A DNA stretch of 64,000 nucleotides, from positions 3,604-67,603 of the forward strand of contig JBEULG010000032.1 in assembly GCA_041287425.1 (NCBI GenBank), given 5' to 3'. The translations under genes were made by a program, and so were the position numbers. This stretch comes from JAFGSI01 sp041287425. Its GTDB lineage: Bacteria; Chloroflexota; Anaerolineae; Anaerolineales; Villigracilaceae. The notes beneath the pieces were generated by a model. The model had not been told where the DNA came from, ran no database searches, and worked only from the letters and a program-made list of their open reading frames with translations. Positions 35,367 through 43,527 of this stretch are shown piece by piece; positions within the stretch are counted from its first letter, which is position 1; each line of letters opens with the position of its first letter.

Positions 35367-35879
35367 ATGAAGTACGCCATTGTCGAAAGCGGCGGCAAAC
35401 AATATAAAGCCGTCGAAGGGGCCACGATCGAGGTGGACCGTTTGCCGGTCGAGGCCGGCGCGATTGTCAGGCTGGAACAGGTCCTGTTGCTGGCGGACGG
35501 GGAAAATGTGACCGTCGGCACACCGCTCGTCAAGGATATGACCGTCTGGGCCAGGGCGCTGGAGCATGTCAAGGGTCCGAAACTGACCGTTTTCCACTAC
35601 CGCCCCAAGAAGCGCATTCGCGTCAAGACCGGTCACCGGCAGACTTATACCCGTCTACTGATTGAACAAATCGGCGGGTCTGCGCTGGTCGAGAAGAAGG
35701 CTGCCCCGGCGGCCGACCAGGCGGGCGAGAAAGTGCCCGCTCAAGACGTTCAATCTGCCCCTGCGGCGAAGCCCAAGGCGGCCCCGAAGCCGAAGGCCGA
35801 AGCCAAGGCGGCTCCCAAGACCAAACCGGCGCCTGCTGCGAAGAAGGCCGCCGAGTCTGCTGAAAAGAAAGCCAAGTAA
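35367..35879 (+). CDS. rplU: 50S ribosomal protein L21 with Lys/Ala/Pro tail
   Basis: 170 residues; the first 103 are a normal bL21 (MKYAIVESGGKQYKA at the start, FHYRPKKRIRVKTGHRQ and YTRLLIEQI at the end). The remaining 65 residues are a low-complexity Ala/Lys/Pro extension with repeated PKA and KAAP words, of the kind also seen on ribosomal proteins of other high-GC bacteria. The extension is disordered and basic. First gene of the rplU-rpmA-rpmE operon under a consensus promoter. Confidence 0.96.
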   Translation: MKYAIVESGGKQYKAVEGATIEVDRLPVEAGAIVRLEQVLLLADGENVTVGTPLVKDMTVWARALEHVKGPKLTVFHYRPKKRIRVKTGHRQTYTRLLIEQIGGSALVEKKAAPAADQAGEKVPAQDVQSAPAAKPKAAPKPKAEAKAAPKTKPAPAAKKAAESAEKKAK

Positions 35880-35894
35880 GAGAGCGAGGTCAGT

Positions 35895-36155
<261 letters not shown>

Positions 36156-36181
36156 CCGGCAAAAGGGAAAGACAAGAGATT

Positions 36182-36655
36182 ATGAAGAAAGATATCCATC
36201 CCACTTACTATACCGATGCCCGCGTCACCTGCGCCTGCGGCAATACCTGGACGACCGGTTCGACCCGCAAGGAGATCCGGGTCGAGATTTGTTCGAAGTG
36301 TCACCCGTTCTTTTCGGGCGAGGCCCAGCGCATCGTTGACATCGAAGGGCAGGTGGATCGTTTCTACAAGAAACTGAAAGTGCGTCAGGAGTACGTCGAG
36401 GAAAAGAAAGCGCGCGCCGAGGCGCGGGTTTCCCCCAAGCGGGCCATTTCCGACCTGGAACTGCCGGGGCGCGCCGTCGAGGCCCTGGCGAGGGGCGGCA
36501 TCTCGACGGTGGGCGAGTTCCTCGACAAACTGGCCGAGGGCGAGGAGGCCGTCCTGGCGTTGGAAGGGTTCGGCCGCAAATCGCTGATCGACCTGAAAAA
36601 GAAACTGCGCGCCCTGGGTTATCAACTGCCCGAAACGGGCGAATCGGCCGCTTGA
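36182..36655 (+). CDS. rpmE: 50S ribosomal protein L31 fused to an alpha-CTD-like domain
   Basis: 157 residues, about twice the normal bL31. Residues 1-68 are a zinc-binding (C+) L31 with Cys17, Cys19, Cys37 and Cys40. A charged linker (about 69-86) is followed by residues 87-150, which align with the C-terminal domain of the RNA polymerase alpha subunit: DLELPGRAVEAL against DLELTVRSANCL, and FGRKSLIDLKKKL against LGKKSLTEIKDVL in E. coli. Of the DNA-contact residues, R97, G131, K133 and S134 match R265, G296, K298 and S299; N268 is replaced by E100. There is no frameshift; it is one open frame 26 nt after rpmA. The domain could bind DNA, rRNA or protein. Confidence 0.93.
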   Translation: MKKDIHPTYYTDARVTCACGNTWTTGSTRKEIRVEICSKCHPFFSGEAQRIVDIEGQVDRFYKKLKVRQEYVEEKKARAEARVSPKRAISDLELPGRAVEALARGGISTVGEFLDKLAEGEEAVLALEGFGRKSLIDLKKKLRALGYQLPETGESAA

Positions 36656-36690
36656 TATTTGCCGAAAGAGAAATATCAGGTAAACTTAAC

Positions 36691-36713
36691 GGGCAGGTGC
36701 CGGGCATCTGCCC
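36691..36713 (+). terminator. Hairpin after the L31 operon
   Basis: GGGCAG-TGCC pairs with GGCA-CTGCCC with one internal mismatch, followed by GTTTCCTTT. A TAAACT sequence at 36681-36686 directly before it could also be a -10 box for tdk, in which case the hairpin lies at the 5' end of that transcript. Confidence 0.55.
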
Positions 36714-36746
36714 GTTTCCTTTCGATATCCAATCGGGAGCAAACAA

Positions 36747-37319
36747 ATGATGCGTCATACCAGCGGTTCGGTCGAAGTGATTTGCGGCTCGATGTTCAGC
36801 GGAAAAACGGACGAGTTGATTCGCCGGCTGCGGCGGGCGGTCATTGCCCGCCAAAAAGTTCAGGTGTTCAAACCCGCCATCGACGTGCGCTATGCGGTCG
36901 AAAAAGTCACCTCGCATGCCGGCAATGACTTCGATGCCATCCCCGTCCAGAGTTCCGCCGACCTGCGCGCCCGCATCGAGCCGGATGTGACCGTCGTCGC
37001 CGTGGACGAAGCCCAGTTCTTCGATGACGGCCTCATCGGCCTGGTAGATGAACTGGCAGCCAGCGGCCGGCGGGTCATCGTCGCCGGCCTGGACACCGAT
37101 TTCCGCGGCGAGCCTTTTGGACCGATGCCCGTCTTGATGGCCAAGGCCGAACAAGTGGATAAATTGCAGGCCATTTGCATGGTCTGCGGCGAACCGGCCA
37201 GCCGCACCCAGCGGCTGGTCAATGGCAAGCCGGCGCGTTACGATGACCCGGTGGTCATCGTCGGCGCGGCAGAACTGTACGAAGCGCGTTGTCGCAAACA
37301 TCACGAAGTCCCAAGATAG
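36747..37319 (+). CDS. tdk: Thymidine kinase
   Basis: 190 residues, type II thymidine kinase. P-loop GSMFSGKTDEL, catalytic DEAQFF, and the C-terminal lasso and zinc site (CMVCG.., later ARCRKHH). It phosphorylates thymidine with ATP for salvage. A second ATG at 36750 is possible. It opens a run of seven closely spaced genes (36747-42319), beginning with salvage enzymes. Confidence 0.95.
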   Translation: MMRHTSGSVEVICGSMFSGKTDELIRRLRRAVIARQKVQVFKPAIDVRYAVEKVTSHAGNDFDAIPVQSSADLRARIEPDVTVVAVDEAQFFDDGLIGLVDELAASGRRVIVAGLDTDFRGEPFGPMPVLMAKAEQVDKLQAICMVCGEPASRTQRLVNGKPARYDDPVVIVGAAELYEARCRKHHEVPR

Positions 37320-37367
37320 CCTGACCGCCATGGGACGATGAGACCACTCGACCTCTGAAAGGACGGC

Positions 37368-37925
37368 ATGCAACCCTACCAAGAATTCTTGGCCGAAATC
37401 TTGATTGACGAGGCGGCTTTGCAGCGCCGCATCGCCGAACTGGGCGCCGAAATCAGCCTCGATTACCGGGGCCGCGACCTCATCCTGATTTGCATTCTGC
37501 GCGGCGGCATGGTCTTCCTGGTCGATCTCATGCGCCGCATCACCATTCCCCATCAAGTGGATTTTATGGCCGTTTCCTCCTACGGGAGCGGAGCGCGCCA
37601 GTCGGCAGGTCATGTGCGCCTTTCGCTCGACCTGCAGACCGACATCCGCGGCAAAGACGTTCTGCTGGTCGAAGATATCGTTGACAGCGGCAACACCATC
37701 GCCTATGTGCTCGAATTTCTCCAGACCCGCCAGCCGCGCAGCCTCAAGGTCTGCGCCTTGCTGGATAAGGAAGAGCGCCGCGAGACGCCGGTGCCGATCC
37801 ATTACCGCGGCTTCCGCATTCCCAACAAATTCGTCTTCGGCTACGGCCTCGACCTCGACGAGTATTACCGTAATTTGCCCTTCGTGGGCGTGGTGGACCC
37901 GGATAAGTACAAGCCGGAGAACTGA
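37368..37925 (+). CDS. hpt: Hypoxanthine phosphoribosyltransferase, copy 1
   Basis: 185 residues of the purine phosphoribosyltransferase type I family. PRPP-binding motif VLLVEDIVDSGNT, the flexible-loop SSYGSG, and a canonical C-terminal NKFVFGYGLDLDEYYRNLPFVGVV. It converts hypoxanthine or guanine plus PRPP to IMP or GMP. A close paralogue follows 14 nt downstream, so this is a tandem duplication. Confidence 0.93.
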   Translation: MQPYQEFLAEILIDEAALQRRIAELGAEISLDYRGRDLILICILRGGMVFLVDLMRRITIPHQVDFMAVSSYGSGARQSAGHVRLSLDLQTDIRGKDVLLVEDIVDSGNTIAYVLEFLQTRQPRSLKVCALLDKEERRETPVPIHYRGFRIPNKFVFGYGLDLDEYYRNLPFVGVVDPDKYKPEN

Positions 37926-37939
37926 GAGGCGGAAGAAAA

Positions 37940-38497
37940 ATGCAAGATTATCATGAGTTTATTGATGAAATCCTGGTGGACGAGCAGACGATTGCCCGCC
38001 GGGTCGCCGAATTGGGCGCGCAAATCAGCCGCGATTATGCCGACAAGGATTTGTTGATCGTCTGTTTGCTGCGCGGCGCCATCACCTTCACCGCCGACCT
38101 GACCCGCCGCCTGACCATCGTCCCCGAACTGGACTGCATGTCCCTTTCGTCCTACGGCGTCGGCCACTACGCCTCGAGCGGCAACGTGCGTGTCAACCTG
38201 GATTTGCGCACCAACATCGAGGGCCGCCACGTTTTGCTGGTCGAAGACATCGTGGATAGCGGCCGCACCCTCGCCCACGTCCTGGAGATGTTGCGGACGC
38301 GCAACCCGGCCAGTTTGCGGGTCTGTGTTCTGCTCGACAAGAAAGAACGCCGCGAAGTCCCCGTCCAGGCGGACTATGTCGGCTTCGATGTGCCGGACAA
38401 ATATGTCTTTGGTTACGGCATTGACATTGACGAACGTTATCGTCACCTGCCCTTCATCGCATCGGTTGACCTGAGCAAATATCGGCCTCCGGCCTGA
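37940..38497 (+). CDS. Hypoxanthine phosphoribosyltransferase, copy 2
   Basis: 185 residues, same length and overall sequence as copy 1. VLLVEDIVDSGRT and SSYGVG are intact, so it should be active. It differs at purine-pocket and hinge segments (LLRGAITFTADLTRRL in place of ILRGGMVFLVDLMRRI, and FIASVDLSKY near the end), which suggests changed base preference or regulation. It sits between hpt copy 1 and the nucleotidyltransferase gene, with 14-15-nt gaps. Confidence 0.9.
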   Translation: MQDYHEFIDEILVDEQTIARRVAELGAQISRDYADKDLLIVCLLRGAITFTADLTRRLTIVPELDCMSLSSYGVGHYASSGNVRVNLDLRTNIEGRHVLLVEDIVDSGRTLAHVLEMLRTRNPASLRVCVLLDKKERREVPVQADYVGFDVPDKYVFGYGIDIDERYRHLPFIASVDLSKYRPPA

Positions 38498-38512
38498 GCG
38501 AGGGAGAAGGAC

Positions 38513-40159
38513 ATGAGCGGGGACAGAGACGACGAACTCCTCCCTTACGCCGGCCGCTGGGTGGCCCGCCTGCGCGGCCGAATCGTCGCCCAGGGCGGGA
38601 CGCCTGCCCAGGTCCGCCGTCTGGCGCGTTCGCGTTACAAGGAGATACCGGAGATTATCTTCGTGCCTGCCTTAGAATCGCTTGCCTTGCCTCCCATCCT
38701 CGACGACGTCCGCCGGGCCCTGCCCGATGGGGTGACCGTTTATCTGGTCGGCGGCGCGCTGCGGGATGCCCTGCTGGGGCGCCCCGTCCGCGACCTGGAC
38801 TTCGCCCTGGCGGGTCAGGCTATCGCCGCTGCCCGCCGCGTTGCCGACACCCTGCGCGCCGATTTCTATCCCCTCGACCTCCAACGGGATACCGGCCGTG
38901 TCATCGTCCATCAGTCTGACGGTTCGCGCCTGCTGATGGATTTTGCCTCCCTGCGCGGCCCCGATATCGACGCCGACCTCCTTGGGCGGGATTTCACCGT
39001 CAATGCAATTGCCATGGACTTGCGCAGCGGCGCGCTGTATGACCCGCTGGGCGGCGGCCGCGACCTGAAAGACAAACTCTTGCGCGCCTGTTCGCCCTCG
39101 GCTTTTGCCGATGATCCTCTGCGCATCCTGCGCGGTGTTCGACTGGCCGCCGACTTCGGTTTTCGGCTCCTCTCCGAAACCCGCCAGGCCATGAAGATGG
39201 CGGTCGTTCTCCTGGGAGATGTTTCGCCCGAACGGCTGCGCGACGAACTCTTTCGCATCTTCGAAGGCCCCCGCCCGGCGGCTTGTTTGCGCGCCCTCGA
39301 TTTGCTCGGCGCCCTCGACCCGATTCTGCCCGAATTGCAGGCGCTCAAAGGGGTGACTCAGCCCCCTCCCCATGTGTACAACGTCTGGGAGCACACGCTG
39401 GCGGCCGTGGACGCACTCGACGGCCTGCTGACCGTCCTTGCCCCCGCCTGGGAGGCCGAGCAGGCGGCCGATTTGTTCGACGGCCTGCTTTCCCTTCGTC
39501 TGGGACGCTATCGCCAGGCGCTGGCCGAACATTTCGCCCTCTCTCTGAACATCCATCGCTCGCTGCGCGCTCTGCTGTTCTTTGCCGCCTTGTACCACGA
39601 TATTGCCAAGCCCGTCACCCTGCGCGCCGATGAAGACGGCCTGTTGCGCTTCTGGGGCCACGACCAGGAAGGCGCCCTCCTGGCCGAACAGCGGGCGCGC
39701 GCCCTGGCGCTGTCCAATGAAGAGGCCCGAAGAATCGCGACCATCGTCCGGCATCACATGCGCGTCCTCTACCACATCAACCGCCTGTGGCGGGAGAAGC
39801 AGCCGCCATCCCGGCGGGCGGTCTATCGTTTCTTTCGCGATACCGGCCCGGCCGGTGTGGATGTCTGCTTGCTGGTCCTGGCCGACCTGCGCGCTACCTA
39901 TGCCCAAACCTTGCCCCAGGATGCCTGGGCCGCCGCGCTGGATGTGGTCCGCCTTCTGCTCGAAAACTGGTTCGAAAGGCGGAGCGAAAACGTCTCCCCG
40001 CCGCCGCTGGTCAACGGCGACGATTTGATGGAGGCGCTCGCCCTCGCCCCCGGCCCGCGCCTGGGTCAACTGCTCGAAGCCATCCGGGAAGCCCAGGCCG
40101 TCGGCGAACTGACCACCCGCGAAGAAGCCCTGGCCTTTGCCCGTCGTTGGAAACCATGA
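38513..40159 (+). CDS. CCA-adding enzyme / poly(A) polymerase family protein
   Basis: 548 residues, class II nucleotidyltransferase. The head domain shows VYLVGGALRDALLG and the metal-binding RDLDFALAG, followed by a second conserved block GRDFTVNAIAMDLRSG and PLGGGRDLKDKLLRAC. An HD domain follows (FFAALYHDIAKP), as in bacterial multifunctional CCA enzymes. The N-terminal 55 residues and the C-terminal region are unusual extensions. tRNA CCA repair is the likely role, but poly(A) synthesis by such proteins cannot be excluded. GGGAGAAGG precedes the ATG. Confidence 0.88.
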   Translation: MSGDRDDELLPYAGRWVARLRGRIVAQGGTPAQVRRLARSRYKEIPEIIFVPALESLALPPILDDVRRALPDGVTVYLVGGALRDALLGRPVRDLDFALAGQAIAAARRVADTLRADFYPLDLQRDTGRVIVHQSDGSRLLMDFASLRGPDIDADLLGRDFTVNAIAMDLRSGALYDPLGGGRDLKDKLLRACSPSAFADDPLRILRGVRLAADFGFRLLSETRQAMKMAVVLLGDVSPERLRDELFRIFEGPRPAACLRALDLLGALDPILPELQALKGVTQPPPHVYNVWEHTLAAVDALDGLLTVLAPAWEAEQAADLFDGLLSLRLGRYRQALAEHFALSLNIHRSLRALLFFAALYHDIAKPVTLRADEDGLLRFWGHDQEGALLAEQRARALALSNEEARRIATIVRHHMRVLYHINRLWREKQPPSRRAVYRFFRDTGPAGVDVCLLVLADLRATYAQTLPQDAWAAALDVVRLLLENWFERRSENVSPPPLVNGDDLMEALALAPGPRLGQLLEAIREAQAVGELTTREEALAFARRWKP

Positions 40160-41025
40160 GCGAGATCGCTGTTCTGCGGCAGGCCCTGCGCCGCCTCCCG
40201 GCGCTGAAAGGGGACTGGACGTTCGAACACCTCGGCCAAAACGCCTATTGCCTCCAGCAGGGCGGGCGGCGCTTCTTTGCTAAGTGGATTGCCGATGACG
40301 ATGAACGCGGCCGCAATGAACTGGAAATTTATCGCACCGTCCTGCGCCGCGCCGACTTGCCGACTCCCGCCCTCCTGCATGTCCTCCCCGCCGGCCCCGG
40401 ACGCCTGGCGTTGTGGGAATGGCTGGACGGCGAAGACCTGCGCCAAGAGGGCCGCCAGTTGCTGCCCCAGGCCTTTCGCCTGCTCGGTCATTTTCACGCC
40501 GCCCAGCGTCATACCGGGCCGCTTTCCTCGCCGGTCACCGCTCAGGTGTATGCCTCCGTGGCCGATCTGTTGCAGGGCGAGGCGGCCACCCTCGCTGCCC
40601 TGCTGCCCCCCTCCTTTCGGCAACCCTGCGCTGACTTCCTCATGCGCCTGACCTGCGGCTACCCGACCCTCATCCACGGCGACATGCATCCCGGCAACCT
40701 GCGCCGCGTTGCCGAAGGCCTGTATTTTGTGGACTGGGGCTATGCCCGCCGCAGCCTCAACCTGTTCGACCTGGACTACATCCGCAGCCTCGACCTGGGC
40801 GATCAGATCACCGAATGGTGGCACATCCGCCCCGAGGAAGCCGTCCACATTCTGCCGGCCTATTTCGAGGCGGCCGGCCTGAGCGCTTGCGATTGCTGGG
40901 CAATTCATCGCGGCGTGATGCTCTGGTCTGCCTTGTGGGCGCACTTCAACCTCGCCCGCGCCCACGATTTGGCCGCCCAGAAGACCTGCCGCCAGCGCAT
41001 CACCCGCATTCTGGAGGAAAAATGA
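40156..41025 (+). CDS. Aminoglycoside phosphotransferase/choline kinase-like protein
   Basis: 289 residues of the APH/choline-kinase fold. Catalytic loop LIHGDMHPGNLRR and the metal-binding YFVDWGYARRSLNLFDLDYI are complete; the nucleotide-binding lysine is in RRFFAKWIADD. The start ATG overlaps the stop of the nucleotidyltransferase gene (ATGA), and its own stop overlaps the exonuclease start, so the genes are translated as a coupled block. The acceptor is probably a sugar, amino sugar or amino alcohol; antibiotic resistance is not implied. Confidence 0.83.
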   Translation: MSEIAVLRQALRRLPALKGDWTFEHLGQNAYCLQQGGRRFFAKWIADDDERGRNELEIYRTVLRRADLPTPALLHVLPAGPGRLALWEWLDGEDLRQEGRQLLPQAFRLLGHFHAAQRHTGPLSSPVTAQVYASVADLLQGEAATLAALLPPSFRQPCADFLMRLTCGYPTLIHGDMHPGNLRRVAEGLYFVDWGYARRSLNLFDLDYIRSLDLGDQITEWWHIRPEEAVHILPAYFEAAGLSACDCWAIHRGVMLWSALWAHFNLARAHDLAAQKTCRQRITRILEEK

Positions 41026-41558
41026 ACGTCGTTGTCCTCGACCTCGAAACCCAAAATCTGTTCGAGGATGTTGGCAGCCGCAACCCGGCCCGCTTGCGCC
41101 TGGCCTGCGCGGTCACCTGGTCCTCGCTCAAAAACGGTTTCACCGTCTATTGGGAGAAAGATGTCCCCGCCCTGATTGCCGAACTGAAATCCGCCGGGCG
41201 GGTGGTGGGCTTCAACCTCAAGGACTTCGATTACGAAGTGCTCAAACCCTACGCCCCCGCCGAGCGCCTCGCCTTTCTGCCGACTCTCGACATCATGGAA
41301 GATTTATTTCGCTCCCTGAGTTTTCGTCTCAGCCTGGACGCCATCGCCCGCGCCACCCTCGGCGACGCCAAAACCGCCGACGGCATTCAGGCCGTCACCT
41401 GGTGGCGGGAAGGCAAACTCGACCTCCTGGCCGAATACTGCAAAGCCGATGTGGACGTCACCCGCCGCATCTACGAATTCGGCTGCGCCAACGGCTACGT
41501 CCACTACTTCACCCGCCTGGGCAGCAAACAGAAAGTGCAGGTCAATTGGCGATGCTGA
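41022..41558 (+). CDS. RNase H-like 3'-5' exonuclease (DEDD, YprB-like)
   Basis: 178 residues. Acidic catalytic residues appear in the expected order: VVLDLETQN (Asp and Glu), VGFNLKDFDYEVL (Asp), and YCKADVDVTRRIY (Asp). Size and motif spacing match the RNase H-like domain of YprB-type predicted exonucleases. The ATG at 41022 follows GGAGG and overlaps the previous stop (ATGA). Whether it acts on RNA or DNA cannot be said; linkage to a CCA/poly(A) polymerase-type gene hints at RNA end processing. Confidence 0.72.
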   Translation: MNVVVLDLETQNLFEDVGSRNPARLRLACAVTWSSLKNGFTVYWEKDVPALIAELKSAGRVVGFNLKDFDYEVLKPYAPAERLAFLPTLDIMEDLFRSLSFRLSLDAIARATLGDAKTADGIQAVTWWREGKLDLLAEYCKADVDVTRRIYEFGCANGYVHYFTRLGSKQKVQVNWRC

Positions 41559-42319
41559 AAGTAACTGTCAATGAAATGGAACTCGCTTATGAGCGCCGCG
41601 GCCGAGGCAAGCCGCTGATACTTCTGCATGGACATCCGCTCGACCACACCATCTGGGAACCGCTTGTTCCATTGCTGGAAGGCGACTTTGACCTTCTCCT
41701 GCCCGACCTGCGCGGCTTCGGTCAAAGCGCTGCGCCCCGGACCTCGTACCTGCTGACCGATATGGCCGCCGACATCCTGGCCCTGATGGACGCCCTGCAA
41801 CTCGACCGCGCCGTCCTGGCCGGCCACTCGATGGGCGGATACATCGCCCTGGCCTTTGCCCGTGCCTGGCCGGAGCGCCTCGCCGGGCTGGGGCTGGTGG
41901 CCTCCCACGTTTTTGCCGACCCGCCGGAGCGGCGCGCCGTCCGTTACCGCGACGCGGCCGAAATCGAGACGCGCGGCCCTGGCCTCCTGGCCGAAACCTT
42001 CCCCCCCAAACTGACCCCCGACCCGCGCCTTCAGGCCCGTCTGGGCGAAATCATTGCCCGTCAGGACGCCTGGGGCGTGGCGCAGTCGCTGCGGGCGATG
42101 GCCGAGCGCCCCGATGCCTCGACCTGGCTGACGGATTTTGACTTCCCGATTCTGATGGTCCATGGCGCGGCAGATTCCCTCTTGCTGCTGGAACGCGCCC
42201 GCCAGGCTAAGGCCCTGGCTCCTAAAATTCACCTCGTCGAAATTGCGGATGTCGCCCACATGCCGATGATGGAAGCCCCTGAAGCGACCGCCGAGGCGCT
42301 GCGATTTTTCAAAAAATAA
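41552..42319 (+). CDS. Alpha/beta hydrolase
   Basis: 255 residues with the alpha/beta hydrolase fold. Oxyanion-hole segment LLHGHPLDHTIW, nucleophile elbow AGHSMGGYIA, Asp in MVHGAADSLL and His in VAHMPMMEAP complete the triad. It resembles 3-oxoadipate enol-lactonase and general carboxylesterases. Start overlaps the exonuclease stop by 7 nt. Last gene of the salvage/tRNA cluster; an intrinsic terminator follows directly. Substrate unknown. Confidence 0.88.
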   Translation: MLKVTVNEMELAYERRGRGKPLILLHGHPLDHTIWEPLVPLLEGDFDLLLPDLRGFGQSAAPRTSYLLTDMAADILALMDALQLDRAVLAGHSMGGYIALAFARAWPERLAGLGLVASHVFADPPERRAVRYRDAAEIETRGPGLLAETFPPKLTPDPRLQARLGEIIARQDAWGVAQSLRAMAERPDASTWLTDFDFPILMVHGAADSLLLLERARQAKALAPKIHLVEIADVAHMPMMEAPEATAEALRFFKK

Positions 42320-42321
42320 AA

Positions 42322-42345
42322 CCCGGCTTCCCGCCGGGCTTTTTA
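42322..42345 (+). terminator. Terminator after the hydrolase gene
   Basis: CCCGGC and GCCGGG form a 6-bp stem with a 5-nt loop, followed by CTTTTTATAT. It separates the hydrolase gene from the converging zinc-ribbon gene. Confidence 0.85.
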
Positions 42346-42370
42346 TATCGTGGCCCGTTTTTCTTTCTGC

Positions 42371-42685
42371 CTACTTCACCACCTTCCCTACGATGGCCGC
42401 TTCGGTCAGCACCGGCTCATAGAAACACCGGCAGCCGTTCTCGTGCGAGCAGCCCAGATGGGGGAGGGCAGGCACCTCGTCTTTTGGATACGTCTTGAGC
42501 AGTTCGTAACAATGAGGGCAGGCGTCGTGGGCGACACTCACGCGAATGGCGCGCACGCGCGGGTTCTCGCGCATTCGTTTCAGGGCAACGGCAGTTGCCG
42601 AAAATTGGGTCAAATCTGCTCCGCAGTGGACGCATACGCGGGCGGTATCAGGCGAATGGGCGTTGCATTTGGAACAGGTTTGCAT
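42371..42685 (-). CDS. Small zinc-ribbon protein
   Basis: 104 residues with an N-terminal zinc ribbon (CSKCNAHSPDTARVCVHCG) and two more cysteine pairs (ACPHCYELL and CSHENGCRCFYEP). It could bind two metal ions. The middle segment VRAIRVSVAHDACPHC recurs in uncharacterised Chloroflexota proteins as far as I can judge. It lies 172 nt downstream of the response regulator gene with a strong terminator between, so it has its own promoter. Function unknown; protein or nucleic acid binding is likely. Confidence 0.75.
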   Translation of the reverse strand: MQTCSKCNAHSPDTARVCVHCGADLTQFSATAVALKRMRENPRVRAIRVSVAHDACPHCYELLKTYPKDEVPALPHLGCSHENGCRCFYEPVLTEAAIVGKVVK

Positions 42686-42780
42686 GCTGAGACCTCCGTG
42701 CTTCTCTCGTCAATTGGACTGCTGCGAAGAGGGCAGCGTTTGGGCTTCTGCCGCTCGCGGCCTCAATTGTACCACCGACC

Positions 42781-42812
42781 AAAAAACCAGGACGGGCTTC
42801 GGCCCGTCCTGG
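42781..42812 (-). terminator. Terminator of the response regulator gene
   Basis: On the minus strand an 11-bp perfect stem (CCAGGACGGGC with GCCCGTCCTGG, 4-nt loop) is followed by six T residues. Textbook intrinsic terminator. Confidence 0.92.
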
Positions 42813-42857
42813 AAGAAGAGCGAGGGGCTGGCTTTCGGGCCGCCCAAGCAAAAGCGT

Positions 42858-43271
42858 TCAGGAAGAGGCCGGGCGGACGGACACCTGGGCCGGACCGGGC
42901 GCGGCCTTGCCATTGACTCGGCGAATCAGTGTGTTGAGGCGCGCAATCAGCAGGCCGCTGGAGGCGGGCTTGACCAGATAATCGTCGGCGCCGGCGTCCA
43001 GGGCGGCGGCCACGTGCCCGGGGCTGTCGAGAGCGGAAAGCACCAGAATGGGAGTCTGGCAAAAAGTGCGCAGCGTGCGACATACCTCCCAGCCGTTCAT
43101 GCCGGGCATCATCAGGTCCAGGATGATCACGTCGGGGCTTTTTTCATGCGCCAGGCGGATTCCCTCTTCTCCCGAATGAGCAGAGGTCACCTCGAATCCG
43201 TGCGGTGTCAGGATGAGTTTGAGCAATTCGGTGGTGACAGGCTCGTCGTCAATCACCAGGGCTTTGATCAT
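42858..43271 (-). CDS. Single-domain response regulator (CheY-like)
   Basis: 137 residues: one receiver domain and a 17-residue tail, no output domain. Acidic pocket VIDDEP, phospho-acceptor Asp in VIILDLMMPGMNG, switch Ser in LVLSALD and Lys in YLVKPASS are all present. It therefore signals by protein contact or as a phosphorelay intermediate. No histidine kinase is in the window. The upstream region has several TGTAA/TTACA half-sites. Confidence 0.9.
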   Translation of the reverse strand: MIKALVIDDEPVTTELLKLILTPHGFEVTSAHSGEEGIRLAHEKSPDVIILDLMMPGMNGWEVCRTLRTFCQTPILVLSALDSPGHVAAALDAGADDYLVKPASSGLLIARLNTLIRRVNGKAAPGPAQVSVRPASS

Positions 43272-43365
43272 GCATTGGCTCCAACTTTTTCGGTTTCATA
43301 TTATTATCCTGTAACTTGATGGATTTGTACTCTACAAGTGCTTTACAATCATGTAAGTTTTTTCT

Positions 43366-43385
43366 CCCCGAAGCCTGTCGAAGGG
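43366..43385. repeat. Possible interspersed extragenic repeat
   Basis: CCCCGAAGCCTGTCGAAGGG resembles the CCCTTCGACAGGCTnAGGG type of dispersed extragenic repeat seen in many environmental genomes. Only one copy is in the window, so this rests on resemblance. Confidence 0.3.
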
Positions 43386-43467
43386 TGAGTTGCTGCGCTT
43401 CTTGAAAATCCGGCCAAACATCTGCCAGGCCGCAACGCTTTGTGGTAAACTTGCCGATTAGTGTGTT

Positions 43468-43481
43468 TGTAACCGCTTACA
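43468..43481. promoter_or_regulatory. LacI/CcpA-type operator upstream of ppdK
   Basis: TGTAACCGCTTACA matches the cre/LacI-family consensus TGWNANCGNTNWCA at every defined position. It lies 47 nt before the ppdK start and just after a possible extended -10 (TGGTAAACT at 43443-43451), a position suited to repression by roadblock. The 256-nt region 43272-43527 also holds the promoter of the divergent response regulator gene. Confidence 0.5.
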
Positions 43482-43527
43482 ACAAAAAGTCTATGGACTT
43501 ATATTTTCATTTTGAAGGAGGCCAACG

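Noticed and set aside
36182..36655. L31 extension as a frameshift or read-through artefact
   Set aside because: The frame is continuous with no stop or slippery site at the junction, and the C-terminal part has a coherent domain pattern with coding-type codon use.
36225..37802. 525-codon open frame antisense to L31, tdk and hpt
   Set aside because: Spans three real genes and their gaps on the other strand; a composition artefact.
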